The notes: generated by a model from the sequence alone, not told the origin. A DNA stretch of 46,668 nt from Planosporangium thailandense (GCF_011947195.1 NZ_JAATVY010000039.1:1-46668), one strand, 5' to 3'. Shown: positions 16,411 through 24,740, numbered from the stretch's first letter. Translations and numbers: made by a program.

Positions 16411-16806
16411 TCAGCGTCGCACGTCCGCCGGCCCCGAGGTCAGCGGCAGCCCGGCGCGCCGCCAGGCCTCGACTCCACCGATCATGTCCGTCGCGCGCCA
16501 CAGGCCGACCGCCCGCAGGCTGGCCGCGGCAAGGCTCGAGCTGTACCCCTGCCGGCAGACGACCACGATCTCCAGGTCGTAGTCCGTGGCCTCCGGGATG
16601 CGCGCGTCGCTGGCCGGGTCGAGCCGCCACTCGAGCACGGTCCGGTCGATCACGATCGCGCCGGGCAGCTCACCCTGCTCCCGCCGCTGGGTCTCGGTGC
16701 GGGTGTCGATGATCAACGCACCCCGCCGCCGCGCGGCTTCCGTCTCCTCCGGGGTCATCCGCCGGAGACCGGCGCGCGCCTTGGCCAGAACCTCGTCGAT
16801 ACCCAT
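16411..16806 (-). CDS. Rhodanese-domain sulfurtransferase
   Basis: A 131-residue single-domain rhodanese. The active-site loop is CRQGYSSS with Cys84, and the preceding strand-loop LIIDTRTETQR and GAIVIDR carry the usual Asp and Arg positions. The end GGVEAWRRAGLPL is the family's CH2B-like closing motif. Such proteins move sulfane sulfur in the cytoplasm (cyanide detoxification, persulfide handling). ATG 16806 has GGAGGGG upstream; an in-frame ATG at 16851 would add 15 non-conserved residues. The small membrane peptide gene at 16910-17029 lies upstream on the same strand. Confidence 0.9.
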   Translation of the reverse strand: MGIDEVLAKARAGLRRMTPEETEAARRRGALIIDTRTETQRREQGELPGAIVIDRTVLEWRLDPASDARIPEATDYDLEIVVVCRQGYSSSLAAASLRAVGLWRATDMIGGVEAWRRAGLPLTSGPADVRR

Positions 16807-16909
16807 GTGGCCGAGCCCCTCCCACGTCCACGATCCGCTCCAACCGGGCATTACCCACTGGGCGGGCGTGAATCGTCCGCGTCGCGTCGCGGGATCGCCG
16901 GACGCGGCT

Positions 16910-17029
16910 CTACCGGCTGCTCAGGAAGCGTAGCCACAGGCCGGCGGCGAGCGCGGTCGCGGCGGCGATGGCTATGAGGTAGCAGGGGGTGGGAGTCGTC
17001 GGTACAGCGGCTTTGAGTGTGTCCAACAT
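16910..17029 (-). CDS. Putative 39-residue single-helix membrane peptide
   Basis: The minus-strand frame reads MLDTLKAAVPTTPTPC, then the hydrophobic segment YLIAIAAATALAAGLWL, and ends RFLSSR. A GGAG lies 10 nt before the ATG. The helix of about 18 residues followed by positive residues predicts one membrane span with the C-terminus inside. It is in the same direction as the rhodanese gene, 103 bp upstream of it. No family recognised; chance is possible because of the short length, but the composition is unlike the other shadow frames here. Confidence 0.45.
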   Translation of the reverse strand: MLDTLKAAVPTTPTPCYLIAIAAATALAAGLWLRFLSSR

Positions 17030-17183
17030 GGGATCAGCTCCGGAAGACGGGAGCGAATGGAGAACAACATCGATGGTATGAACCGCGGACCACCCATGGT
17101 CGGGTCGCGACCGATCTGCACCGCTACCGCACCGGGCTCACCACCGGTGCGCAGGTGCACGCGGGCTGACCGCTCTCCGCGCG

Positions 17184-17231
17184 GATCTTGGACACCTGGC
17201 GGTGCTATGGGCCCGCCAGGTGTCCAAGATC
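17184..17231. repeat. 19-bp perfect inverted repeat (intergenic hairpin)
   Basis: GATCTTGGACACCTGGCGG (17184-17202) and its exact complement at 17213-17231 flank the 10-nt loop TGCTATGGGC. The element lies between two divergent genes (17029 and 17302), so it is not at a terminator position. Hairpins with outer GATCTTG...CAAGATC arms recur between genes in some actinomycetes, so it may be one copy of a dispersed palindromic repeat. Confidence 0.8.
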
Positions 17232-17301
17232 GCCGGGGAGGCGTCAGTCGAGATGATCCAACACGTCGTGTAGCGCCTCGACGTACGGGTAGATCAGCGT
17301 C

Positions 17302-17877
17302 ATGAACGCGCCTGAACTCGCCGACCGCGAGGTCGTCTACCGCGGAAAGATGATCACCGTGCACCGGGACACCCTCCGGCGCGCGGACGGCGGCACCATG
17401 GTCCGCGAGGTCGTCGATCACCCCGACTCCGTGGCCGTGGTCGTGCTCGACGCGCAGGAGCGGGTGCTCCTCGTGCGCCAGTACCGCCATCCGGTCGGCG
17501 AACCGCTGTGGGAGCTGCCGGCCGGGCTGCTCGACGAGCCCGGCGAGCCGGCGCTGGACGCGGCCAGGCGGGAACTGGCGGAGGAGACGGGCCTGGCCGC
17601 ACAGGGCTGGCGTACCTTGGTCGACCTGTACACCAGTCCGGGCATGACCGGCGAGCGGACGCGCGTGTTCCTGGCGACCGAGCCGGAACGCGCGACCGGC
17701 GAGCATGAGCGGGACGCCGACGAAGGTGACATCGAGACCGCGTGGGTCGCGCTGGACGACGCGGTACGCCGGGTGTGGGCAGGTCAGATCACCAACGGGC
17801 TGGCCGTCGCGGGGCTGCTCGCCACCGCGCTGGCCCGCACCGAGGGCTTCACCGACCTGCGCCCACCCGACGCCTGA
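17302..17877 (+). CDS. NUDIX hydrolase, ADP-ribose pyrophosphatase type
   Basis: 191 residues. The Nudix box runs from G75 (GLLDEPGEP, then ARRELAEETGL, to about residue 98) with one extra residue between G and E, as in mycobacterial ADP-ribose pyrophosphatase. It is preceded by VRQYRHPVGEPLWELPAG and followed by the SPGMTGERTRVFLA segment of the ADPRase subgroup. The enzyme would split ADP-ribose into AMP and ribose-5-phosphate in the cytoplasm. ATG 17302 matches the start of homology although the ribosome-binding site is weak. In many actinomycetes this gene sits with DNA-repair or xerD genes; here it is alone. Confidence 0.93.
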   Translation: MNAPELADREVVYRGKMITVHRDTLRRADGGTMVREVVDHPDSVAVVVLDAQERVLLVRQYRHPVGEPLWELPAGLLDEPGEPALDAARRELAEETGLAAQGWRTLVDLYTSPGMTGERTRVFLATEPERATGEHERDADEGDIETAWVALDDAVRRVWAGQITNGLAVAGLLATALARTEGFTDLRPPDA

Positions 17878-17881
17878 CGCG

Positions 17882-18091
17882 CTACGCCCGCTCGCCGTGC
17901 CACGGGCTGGCCGCCTGGGGCTCGCGGCACACGCAGATCCCCCGGCTGGCTACCAGGCCGGCCCGCGCGCGGGTGTACTCGTCCCTGGTCAGGGCCGGCA
18001 ACGGCCGGCCGCAGGCGGAGCAGGTCCGCACCGACGCTCCGGCCGCGGGCGACGCCGGACGCCGGACGGGTGCCTCGTACATCATGGTCAT
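17882..18091 (-). CDS. Small zinc-ribbon-like protein, unknown function
   Basis: 69 residues with Cys24-x2-Cys27 (TCSACGRPLP) and Cys53-x-Cys55 (GICVCREP), about 25 residues apart, a spacing fitting a small zinc-binding knuckle. ATG 18091 is preceded by GGAGGA at an ideal distance; the longer frame up to 18178 lacks this. It lies just downstream of the truncated hsp20 and may be transcribed from the same CIRCE promoter. It converges on the NUDIX gene with 4 bp between. No family recognised. Confidence 0.65.
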   Translation of the reverse strand: MTMMYEAPVRRPASPAAGASVRTCSACGRPLPALTRDEYTRARAGLVASRGICVCREPQAASPWHGERA

Positions 18092-18191
18092 TGTTTCCTC
18101 CAGGTGTGCGCACCCGCGGGGTCTCGGGCCCCCGCGGAGTGACGAGCTCCGCTGCGGAGCCCGCTGATGTCTGCGCATGGAGCGGTGCCGG

Positions 18192-18350
18192 TCAGCTCGC
18201 GGTCGGCTCGCCGTGCAGGACGTAGTGATCGTCAGCCCGGTACGGGTCGACGGGCATGCCGACGGACATCGGGCTCAGGCCGCTCGACGCTCGGTACATC
18301 TGCTCGGCGAGCTCATCGAATCGACTGAAGGGATCGAACCGCAGCACCAC
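18192..18350 (-). pseudogene. hsp20: Truncated Hsp20 (alpha-crystallin family) N-terminus
   Basis: A 52-residue frame starting GTG 18350 after GAGGAGGTG reads VVLRFDPFSRFDELAEQMYR ... MPVDPYRADDHYVLHGEP and stops. This is the N-terminal arm and first beta strand of actinobacterial Hsp20 proteins (typical MLRFDPFRDLDRLAEQ...MPMDAYRDGDHFVVHFDLPG). The alpha-crystallin core of about 90 residues is missing: after HGEPTAS comes TGA and then the small zinc-ribbon gene. The promoter with its CIRCE element (18449-18475) is intact, so a short product may still be made upon heat shock. I interpret it as a deletion remnant; a functional micropeptide is the alternative. Confidence 0.75.
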
Positions 18351-18448
18351 GGACAATCACCTCCTCGTAGACACACGTGGCGCTGAATGTCGCGCCGGCC
18401 GCCGACGACCCCGGGGGCCGTCTCACGGTCGGTGGTTCAGCTCCAGAA

Positions 18449-18475
18449 TTAGCACTCACGGGAAGCGAGTGACAA
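18449..18475. promoter_or_regulatory. CIRCE element (HrcA operator) over the truncated hsp20 promoter
   Basis: TTAGCACTC (18449-18457), nine bases, then GAGTGACAA (18467-18475); the consensus is TTAGCACTC-N9-GAGTGCTAA, so 16 of 18 arm bases match. On the minus strand it spans a possible -35 TTGTCA and -10 TAATTC. It is 99 bp upstream of the GTG at 18350. HrcA binds CIRCE to repress heat-shock genes, mainly groE operons, in many Gram-positive bacteria. Confidence 0.85.
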
Positions 18476-18521
18476 GCCTCCGGCGCGGTCCGTCGAGTTC
18501 GGGTGCCAGGGTGCATACCCC

Positions 18522-19724
18522 TCAGTTGCCCAGAACGGTAAGACCGGTGCGGTCGGCGCCGCGGCTGCGCAGCTGCGTGCTGATCCGGTTGTAGGCGGCC
18601 TGGTAGACGGCGCGCTGTGCGGCCGGCACCGCCGGGTCCGCCAACACTTTCGGCAACTCCACGATGTGGATGGTCGGCGTGAGGTCCACCCACGTGGGCA
18701 CCGCCTCGGCCTTGGTGACCTCCCAGTGTCCGGGGGCGGACTCGGTGAAGGTGAACCGTGGCATCACGCCCTCCCGGCTGGCGTCGATCGGGTCCTCATG
18801 GCGGGCCACCTCGTTGCCCATGCCGTACACCACCCACTTGCCGTTGACCTTCTCGAACGGCTGCACCACGTGGGCGTGGCAGCCCAGGATCAGGTCGATC
18901 TCCGGTGCCGCCGTCAACTGCTGGGCCCAGCGCACCTGGTCGGCGTCGGCGTTCACGTCGTACTCGGTGCCCCAGTGCATCGACGCGATCACGATCTGCG
19001 CGCCGGCGGCGCGGGCCCGCTTCGCCTCGGCGATGATCGCCGCCGGGTCGATCAGGTTGGCGATCCACTCCTTGCCGGCCGGGCGGCGCAGGCCGTTGAA
19101 GCCGAAGGTGTACGACAGGTCGGCCACCTTCACCCCGTGCACGTCGATGATGTCCGGCGTCTGCTGTGCGGTGGCGTCACGGTAGCTGCCGGCGTGGTGC
19201 AGCCCGGCCGTGTCCAGGGCGTCGAGGGTACGGTCGACCCCCTGCTCCCCGACGTCGAGGGTGTGGTTGGACGCGGTCGAGCAGTCGTCGAAGCCGGTCT
19301 CGGAGAGGGCGGCCGTGACCTGTGGCGGCACGCTGAACGAGGGATAGCCGGAGAACGGGCCGCCGGGCGGTCCCAGGGGCGTCTCCAGGTGACAGATCGC
19401 GAGGTCCGCGGCGGACACCTCCGGCTTGACGCCGGCGAACACGGGCCCGAAGTCGTACCCGGACCGCCCCTGCGCCTTCGCGTCCGCGGCGGCCTGCTCC
19501 CACAGTGGAGGGTGCAGCAGCACGTCGCCGGCGCCTATGACGGTCAGCGTGCGGGGCCCGGACGGGCTCGCGCCGGCCTGGGGTTTCCGCGGGGTGGACC
19601 AGACGGCCTGCGCGGCGCCCGGACGGCCGGCTGGTCGCAGCACGACCCAGGCGGCGACCAGTCCGAGTACGACGACGGCCGCCGCGGCGACCCAAACGGC
19701 GGTGCGGGTCCGGTTCACTGTCAC
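18522..19724 (-). CDS. CapA-family (poly-gamma-glutamate capsule type) metallophosphatase-like protein
   Basis: About 400 residues with one N-terminal membrane anchor (VWVAAAAVVVLGLVAAWVVL), a Pro-rich linker and a CapA/PGA_cap domain outside the cell. Motifs: IGAGDVLLHPP (metal-binding D), ICHLETPLG, ASNHTLDVGEQG, MHWGTEYD and LGCHAHVVQPFE, then VVYGMGN, all in the family order. Members take part in poly-gamma-glutamate or other surface polymer handling, but most actinobacterial copies are of unknown role. No capB/capC neighbours are present. GTG 19724 is used; GTG 19718 or TTG 19742 are alternatives without clear ribosome-binding sites. Confidence 0.88.
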   Translation of the reverse strand: MTVNRTRTAVWVAAAAVVVLGLVAAWVVLRPAGRPGAAQAVWSTPRKPQAGASPSGPRTLTVIGAGDVLLHPPLWEQAAADAKAQGRSGYDFGPVFAGVKPEVSAADLAICHLETPLGPPGGPFSGYPSFSVPPQVTAALSETGFDDCSTASNHTLDVGEQGVDRTLDALDTAGLHHAGSYRDATAQQTPDIIDVHGVKVADLSYTFGFNGLRRPAGKEWIANLIDPAAIIAEAKRARAAGAQIVIASMHWGTEYDVNADADQVRWAQQLTAAPEIDLILGCHAHVVQPFEKVNGKWVVYGMGNEVARHEDPIDASREGVMPRFTFTESAPGHWEVTKAEAVPTWVDLTPTIHIVELPKVLADPAVPAAQRAVYQAAYNRISTQLRSRGADRTGLTVLGN

Positions 19725-20044
19725 GCCCGCACTGTGGACCAACCCGTCGACCGGGGCAACCCAAACACATGAACGGGTGGCGTGAACCGGATCGCTTTAA
19801 GGTACGTACCAGTCAATGACCAGGCATTCGCCTTCTTGTTAAGACTCCTTGTTAAGGCTGCGCCTAAGACCGTCTGATGCTTGTCTTAGAGACCGGCTTC
19901 GATCCCCCGGGCGGCGGTAGCGTACGGCCAACCTGATCTCAGTACGTGGAACCCCGGCGCCGGCACGGTGCCGCGACCAACGCACCGAGACCCACCGTCG
20001 CGCCGCCGCGTACCGCCGGCGGCGCACCTGCGAAGGGGTGCACA
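19725..20044. other. Intergenic region with direct repeat CTTGTTAAGRCT
   Basis: The 320-bp divergent gap between CapA and the LPXTG protein carries the palindrome GGTACGTACC (19801-19810) and a direct repeat CTTGTTAAGACT (19835-19846) / CTTGTTAAGGCT (19848-19859) with a 13-bp period. These AT-richer sites are plausible regulator-binding sequences. I see no gene in it. Confidence 0.5.
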
Positions 20045-22063
20045 GTGCCTGGGCAGAGGCGAACCATGCCGTCACGTACCCGGCCTCGCGGACGACGCGG
20101 CCGCACCGGCGGCAAGATCTGGAAGGCCGCGCTGTTCGCCGGCCTGATCATGATGACCGTCGTCGGCGGCCGGATGGCGTTCGCGGCCGGCGAGGCGGCC
20201 GGCGCCACGTGCACCCTGACGGTGCCGCCGGACCCGCTGAGCGCGCCGGGCCTGGCCACCCCGTACGAGCTGAGCGGCCCCTGCCACGAGTCCGACCCGG
20301 ACACCGCGGCGTTCGTGCAGGCCACGATCATCGACCCGGCCACCGGCAGCGTCTCCGTGTACGACCCGCTCGTCGTCGACCGCGGCAGGCGGCCGGCTCT
20401 CGAGCCGCCCGTGCCGGAGCTACCGGCCGGAGCCGTGGTCGGCCTGTGGTTCGGGTTCAACGGTGACAATCTCGTCCTGGGTGGAGCCAAGGACAGCCTG
20501 GCCGCCGGCCGGTGTGTCAACGGACTCAACGGGTCGACCTTCGGGCAGTTCGCGTACTGCAACGCGCCGGCGTTCTTCAGCGCCGCCTCCGCCGCCATCG
20601 CCGCGGGCAGGCTACGTATCCCGGCACCGGGCACCGACCGGGAGGGGCAGCCCTGCCTGACCGTGCGCGACTTCGGGCTCGTCGACATGGACCAGAGCGA
20701 CAACGTCACCAGCACGTACCTGTTCCTGCCCGACGGCAGGACCGCGCAGAACACCTCGGCCAACCGGGCCGCTCTCGCCCAGCGAGGCGCCAAGATCGTC
20801 ATCAACGGCAGCGACAACGCGCTGCTCGACGACTTCGTCGACCCGGCGCTCGGCTGCACCCCGTTCACGGCGCCGGACCTGGCCCAGCCGGGCCGGACGA
20901 CCACCTCGCTGGCGCTCAACGAGCTGCAGGCGGCCGCGTTCCAAGCTGAGCCGGTGGCCCTCGTGCCACCGAACGACCCGATGGCCCTGGTCAACGGCGC
21001 ACCCAGCATCCAGAAGGCCAACCTGTACCGGGCCGGTGTCGGCCAGCGCCCGGTGGACCCGGCGGCAGACACGCCGCTGGCGTACTGCCGGAACCTGGTC
21101 CAGGCCGGGGTGCCCCGCGTCCAGCGGGAACGCGAGTTCACGCTGCGCGGCAACTCCCCGAACTCGGCGGTGGCGACCAACCTGTTCACGTTCCTCGCAC
21201 AGCGGCTGTCCGGCAGCTTCGAGGCGCTCGGCTGCGGCAAGCTGCTCCACGTGCCGAACCCGGTCACGGTGGTCACCGACAAGAACGGCACGGCGGTCGA
21301 AGCCCGGTTCGCGGCCGTGCTCCCGCCCGCCCCGACACCCTCGGTCACCGTCAACGCCTCGGCCACCGCGCAGCCGTCGGCCACCGCAAAGCCTTCGGCC
21401 ACCGCGAACCCGAGCCCCAGCGCCTCGGCTCCGTCGGCCCGGCCGACCGGTTCGCCGTCCGCCTCGGCGAAGCCGACCGGTACGGGGTCGGGCTCGGCGC
21501 GGCCCACCCGTACCCGCTCAGCCACCCCACGGCCGGTGCACAGCAGTGCCACCGCGCCGGCCGCGACACACACGTCCCCGCCGGCCACACGCAGCAGCGC
21601 CGGCGGTCCGGTCGTGGTGCAGGGACACCAGCCACCGCCCGCCGCGCCGTCCGGACCGAACGGTGCGCCGGCCGACCCCGGGTTGGTCATGGCTCAGCAG
21701 CCGGCGCCCGGCCAGCAGGCGCCCGGCGCCCAGCCACCGGTCTCCGACCAGCAGGCGGCCGCCGGCCAGCAGGTGACCGACGGGCAGGCGGACGCGGGCG
21801 CGGTGGCGAACGGGGCCGTTCCGGCTGCGGACCAGCAGAACGTGGTCGGGCTCGCCGGTACGCCGACAGGTCCGCTGGCCGGGCTTCCCGCCGCGCCCGC
21901 CCCGGTCCGCCATACCTCGTCCGGCAGCAGCCAGCTACCCCTGACCGGCTCGGCGCTGGGTGCGGCGTTGGCGGTCGCGGGCGCGCTGCTGGCTGGCGGC
22001 ATGGCGCTGCGCCACGTACGTGGCTGGCGCCGCCGGGAACAGGACGTCATCGTCACGGTTTGA
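20045..22063 (+). CDS. LPXTG-anchored cell-surface protein
   Basis: About 672 residues: a basic N-terminus with a long hydrophobic signal segment (AALFAGLIMMTVVGGRMAFA), a secreted globular region of about 370 residues with paired cysteines (for example GRCVNGLNGS, FAYCNAP, GCTPF, YCRNL, LGCGK), a Ser/Thr/Pro/Ala-rich stalk, a Gln/Ala/Pro-rich stretch (QQPAPGQQAPGAQ), and a sortase signal: LPLTG at about residue 631, a hydrophobic helix and a basic tail RGWRRRE. It should be linked to peptidoglycan by a sortase, not encoded in the window. GTG 20045 has GAAGGGG upstream; ATG 20066 with AGAGG is almost as good. The globular domain is not one I recognise. A hairpin terminator follows. Confidence 0.85.
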   Translation: MPGQRRTMPSRTRPRGRRGRTGGKIWKAALFAGLIMMTVVGGRMAFAAGEAAGATCTLTVPPDPLSAPGLATPYELSGPCHESDPDTAAFVQATIIDPATGSVSVYDPLVVDRGRRPALEPPVPELPAGAVVGLWFGFNGDNLVLGGAKDSLAAGRCVNGLNGSTFGQFAYCNAPAFFSAASAAIAAGRLRIPAPGTDREGQPCLTVRDFGLVDMDQSDNVTSTYLFLPDGRTAQNTSANRAALAQRGAKIVINGSDNALLDDFVDPALGCTPFTAPDLAQPGRTTTSLALNELQAAAFQAEPVALVPPNDPMALVNGAPSIQKANLYRAGVGQRPVDPAADTPLAYCRNLVQAGVPRVQREREFTLRGNSPNSAVATNLFTFLAQRLSGSFEALGCGKLLHVPNPVTVVTDKNGTAVEARFAAVLPPAPTPSVTVNASATAQPSATAKPSATANPSPSASAPSARPTGSPSASAKPTGTGSGSARPTRTRSATPRPVHSSATAPAATHTSPPATRSSAGGPVVVQGHQPPPAAPSGPNGAPADPGLVMAQQPAPGQQAPGAQPPVSDQQAAAGQQVTDGQADAGAVANGAVPAADQQNVVGLAGTPTGPLAGLPAAPAPVRHTSSGSSQLPLTGSALGAALAVAGALLAGGMALRHVRGWRRREQDVIVTV

Positions 22064-22070
22064 GCCGGAT

Positions 22071-22110
22071 ACGGCGCTGCGGGGGTGGCGGGCCACCCCC
22101 GCAGCGCCGT
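22071..22110. terminator. Bidirectional terminator hairpin, 19-bp perfect stem
   Basis: ACGGCGCTGCGGGGGTGGC (22071-22089) and its exact complement (22092-22110) are separated by two G's, followed by TTT on the plus strand. It sits between the converging LPXTG and acyltransferase genes and should stop both transcripts. Confidence 0.85.
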
Positions 22111-22115
22111 TTCGG

Positions 22116-23288
22116 TCAGGCCGCGGACGGTACGGGTACCGGCTGTCCGGTGGGCGCCGGCTGTGCGGTCGCCGCCGGCGGAATGATCGCCGGGCGGCGG
22201 TGGGCGGCCAGGTCCTCGATCCAGCCGGTGGCCATCACGGCGAGCGCGGTCAGCACGCTTCCGGCGACGAGCGTGAGGGCCATCCCGCCCGCGCTGTCGA
22301 CGTTGACGCCGGCGAGCTTCAGCAGCGCGGCGGTGGCGAACAGGGCGGGCAGGTGCCAGACGTAGATGGTGACGGAGCGCGCGTTGATCAGGCTGACCAG
22401 TCGGCTGAGCCGGGGGGTACGGGCCAGCCAGGCCAGCGTCGGGCGGACCCGCATCAGGCCGAGCGCGTAGCCGGTACCCCACAGCAGGTCGGCGAGCGCG
22501 TCGTCGGACAGGTTGGCCACGCCGCCGTGGAAGGCGGCCCAGCCGAGACCGGCGCCGGTGAGAGCGGCCACGAGTACGGCGCAGGCCCACCCGGGCAGCC
22601 GGTCGAGCTGGCGGGTGTAGCGGGCGAACCCGATCAGCCAGCAGGTGCCGTACGTGGCGGTGGACAGCACCACGTCGGTGACCTTGTCAGCGGGCAGGTT
22701 GACCAGCGGCGAGTAGAACAGCGCGGCGGCGGCCATCGGCGCGAGCAGGGTGGGCAGCGGCCAGCGGCGGTAGGCCCACCACAGGATCGGCGACAGTAGG
22801 ACCAGCCAGAGGTAGGCGCGCAGGTACCACAGCGCCAGCGCGAAGGGCAGGCCCCACGAGCTGGCCGGCGGGTTGGCCAGGGGGAAGAGCCACCAGGCCA
22901 GGTCGGGCCAGTGCAGCGGGCTGTCCGGGTCGACCAGCCAGCCGTGCGCGAGCATCACCGGCGTCGCGATCAGCGCCAGCGCCCACAGCGGGGGGAGCAG
23001 CCGCCGGGTCCGGGTCCGTACGGTACCGATGCCGCCCCGGCGATCCAGCGACGAGGCCGTCAGGCAGCCGGCGAGCGCGAACATCACCGACATCGACGGG
23101 AAGATGACCGTCAACCAGCTGATCCACAGCGTGTGGTGCAGGTACACCCGCACGATCGCCGCGGCGCGCAGCGCATCGAGGTACCGGCTGCGGGGGCGGG
23201 TGCGGGCGACGGGTTGGTTCGGGGAGACGGTGGGCGGCCGGTCGGTCAGGGGTGCCTGGGGCCGGCCGGTATCGATACCGCTCGCCAT
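22116..23288 (-). CDS. Acyltransferase family 3 (OafA-like) membrane protein
   Basis: About 390 residues with ten or so membrane helices. The N-terminal motif RYLDALRAAAIVRVYLHHTL holds the Arg and His expected of the acyltransferase-3 fold, and the C-terminal ARSVTIYVWHLPALF is typical as well. These proteins transfer acetyl or other acyl groups to sugars or glycolipids at the cell envelope. ATG 23288 is chosen because homology begins just after it; the open frame extends 52 codons further without resemblance. The terminal 25 residues are Pro/Ala-rich. Substrate unknown. Confidence 0.88.
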   Translation of the reverse strand: MASGIDTGRPQAPLTDRPPTVSPNQPVARTRPRSRYLDALRAAAIVRVYLHHTLWISWLTVIFPSMSVMFALAGCLTASSLDRRGGIGTVRTRTRRLLPPLWALALIATPVMLAHGWLVDPDSPLHWPDLAWWLFPLANPPASSWGLPFALALWYLRAYLWLVLLSPILWWAYRRWPLPTLLAPMAAAALFYSPLVNLPADKVTDVVLSTATYGTCWLIGFARYTRQLDRLPGWACAVLVAALTGAGLGWAAFHGGVANLSDDALADLLWGTGYALGLMRVRPTLAWLARTPRLSRLVSLINARSVTIYVWHLPALFATAALLKLAGVNVDSAGGMALTLVAGSVLTALAVMATGWIEDLAAHRRPAIIPPAATAQPAPTGQPVPVPSAA

Positions 23289-23735
23289 GGCGACGTGGTC
23301 CTTCCTGACGATGGGCCGTTGCGCCACGACCCGGTGGGCATTGGTCGCCGCCGTGCGGCGCTGGAACGGCAACCGCGTGGGGCGGCGACCTCGAGCTCGG
23401 CCCGGCACGCACACCGACCGCGGCGCGGTCCGCCGGGTGAACATCGCCGCCCATTGTGCTGGCGCCCGGTCGGAGCCGGATCGGCGTCAGCTGGTAGCGC
23501 GCTGGGAACGCTCACCGTTTGCCGCAACGACTGTAACGCGGCGTGAAGCGCGACTGATCCCGCCGGTCGGTACGGGCCCCGGCGGGGGTGCGCGCACAGC
23601 AGGTTCACAGGTGTTCCGAGCCGGCTCCGAGGTTGGTTTGACGCGGCATTGAGCCGGCTGGGTCGAGATGAGGTGGCGGCCGGCTGATCCCGGCGACCGG
23701 GCAGGTGTCGACATCGTGCGTTGAAGGGTGGTCGG
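23289..23735. other. 447-bp divergent intergenic region, no gene recognised
   Basis: Between the acyltransferase and beta-lactamase-like genes. Frames that cross it are antisense extensions of the neighbours. I see no strong hairpin or operator; it probably holds both promoters. Confidence 0.5.
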
Positions 23736-24740
23736 ATGGGCAGGCCGGTGATCCGTACCGCCCGTGCGACGGGCCGCTCCTCGGCCGCGCCCGGCCGGCC
23801 GGTACGCGGACCTCGTGCCGGGTGGCCGACCGTGGCCGGCGTGCTCGCGGTGGTGACGGCGCTGTCCGCGGGTGTCGGGCTGCGCCAGGCGGGTGCGAGC
23901 GCCAGATCTGCCGGGATGGGTGCCGCCCGTGCCGAAGTCACGCCGGCGGCCGGCGCCGCGCCGTTGGCGTCCACCGCGGCGTCGCCGGCGACACCCTCCG
24001 CTCCGACCGCGTCCCCGACGCCCTCGCCGTCCCCGACGCCATCGCCGCTGCTCGTCGCCGGCCCGGTCGCGGTACAGGTGCCGGGCTTCTTCTCCTGGGC
24101 GCTGCTCGATCGGCGTACCGGCGCCGTGGCGGGCTCGGCCAATGACGAGAGCGGTACGAGCAGCACCGAGTCGATGATCAAGGCTTGGATCACATCCGAC
24201 TACCTGCGACTGCTCGGCAACCAGCAGCCCAGCCAGCAGCGGCTCGACGAGCTGCGCAGGATGATCCGGGACAGCGACGACCAGGCGGCCGAGGAGATCT
24301 ACCGGGCCGACGGCGGCGACTCGGTGGTCTACCGGATGATCCGGATTTGCGGGCTGACCGACACGACCGTCGAGTCCGGCTGGTGGAGCATGACCCAGAT
24401 CTCCGCCCGGGACGCGGTACGCCTCGGCCAGTGCGTCGCCGATGGCCGGGCGGCGGGCCCGACGTGGACCGCCTGGGTGCTCGACCAGATGCGCCAGGTC
24501 GAAGGCGAGGGGCGCTTCGGCATCATCGACGCGCTGCCGGCCGACATCGCGGCCCAGACGGCGATCAAGAACGGCTGGACGTTGATCTACGCCGACGGGT
24601 TGTGGCACGTCAGCTGCCTCGCCGTACACGACGACTTCGTGCTCGCCGTCCTCGCCCGCTATCCGGGTTCGCTGGGCCTGTCGTACGGGGCGAACGTCTG
24701 CAAGAGCGTCGCCGTGCAGCTGCAGACGCAGCACTCGTAA
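23736..24740 (+). CDS. Secreted/anchored beta-lactamase-fold serine hydrolase-like protein
   Basis: 334 residues: a basic N-terminus, one hydrophobic segment (VAGVLAVVTALSAGVGL), an Ala/Thr/Ser/Pro linker (to about residue 105) and a domain of about 220 residues. The domain has SMIK (146-149) where class A beta-lactamases have SxxK, SDD (180-182) where they have SDN, and KNG (278-280) where they have KTG, in the right order and roughly the right spacing. The missing or altered residues (no clear Glu166 motif) suggest it is not a classical beta-lactamase but a related envelope protein. ATG 23736 follows AGGGTGG. Its stop codon is the first unit of a tandem repeat. Confidence 0.78.
   Translation: MGRPVIRTARATGRSSAAPGRPVRGPRAGWPTVAGVLAVVTALSAGVGLRQAGASARSAGMGAARAEVTPAAGAAPLASTAASPATPSAPTASPTPSPSPTPSPLLVAGPVAVQVPGFFSWALLDRRTGAVAGSANDESGTSSTESMIKAWITSDYLRLLGNQQPSQQRLDELRRMIRDSDDQAAEEIYRADGGDSVVYRMIRICGLTDTTVESGWWSMTQISARDAVRLGQCVADGRAAGPTWTAWVLDQMRQVEGEGRFGIIDALPADIAAQTAIKNGWTLIYADGLWHVSCLAVHDDFVLAVLARYPGSLGLSYGANVCKSVAVQLQTQHS

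Noticed and set aside
17244-17303. Minus-strand micro-frame MTLIYPYVEALHDVLDHLD overlapping the NUDIX start codon.
   Set aside because: It looks protein-like but has no ribosome-binding site and only 19 codons; possibly a relic of a lost gene, too short to call.
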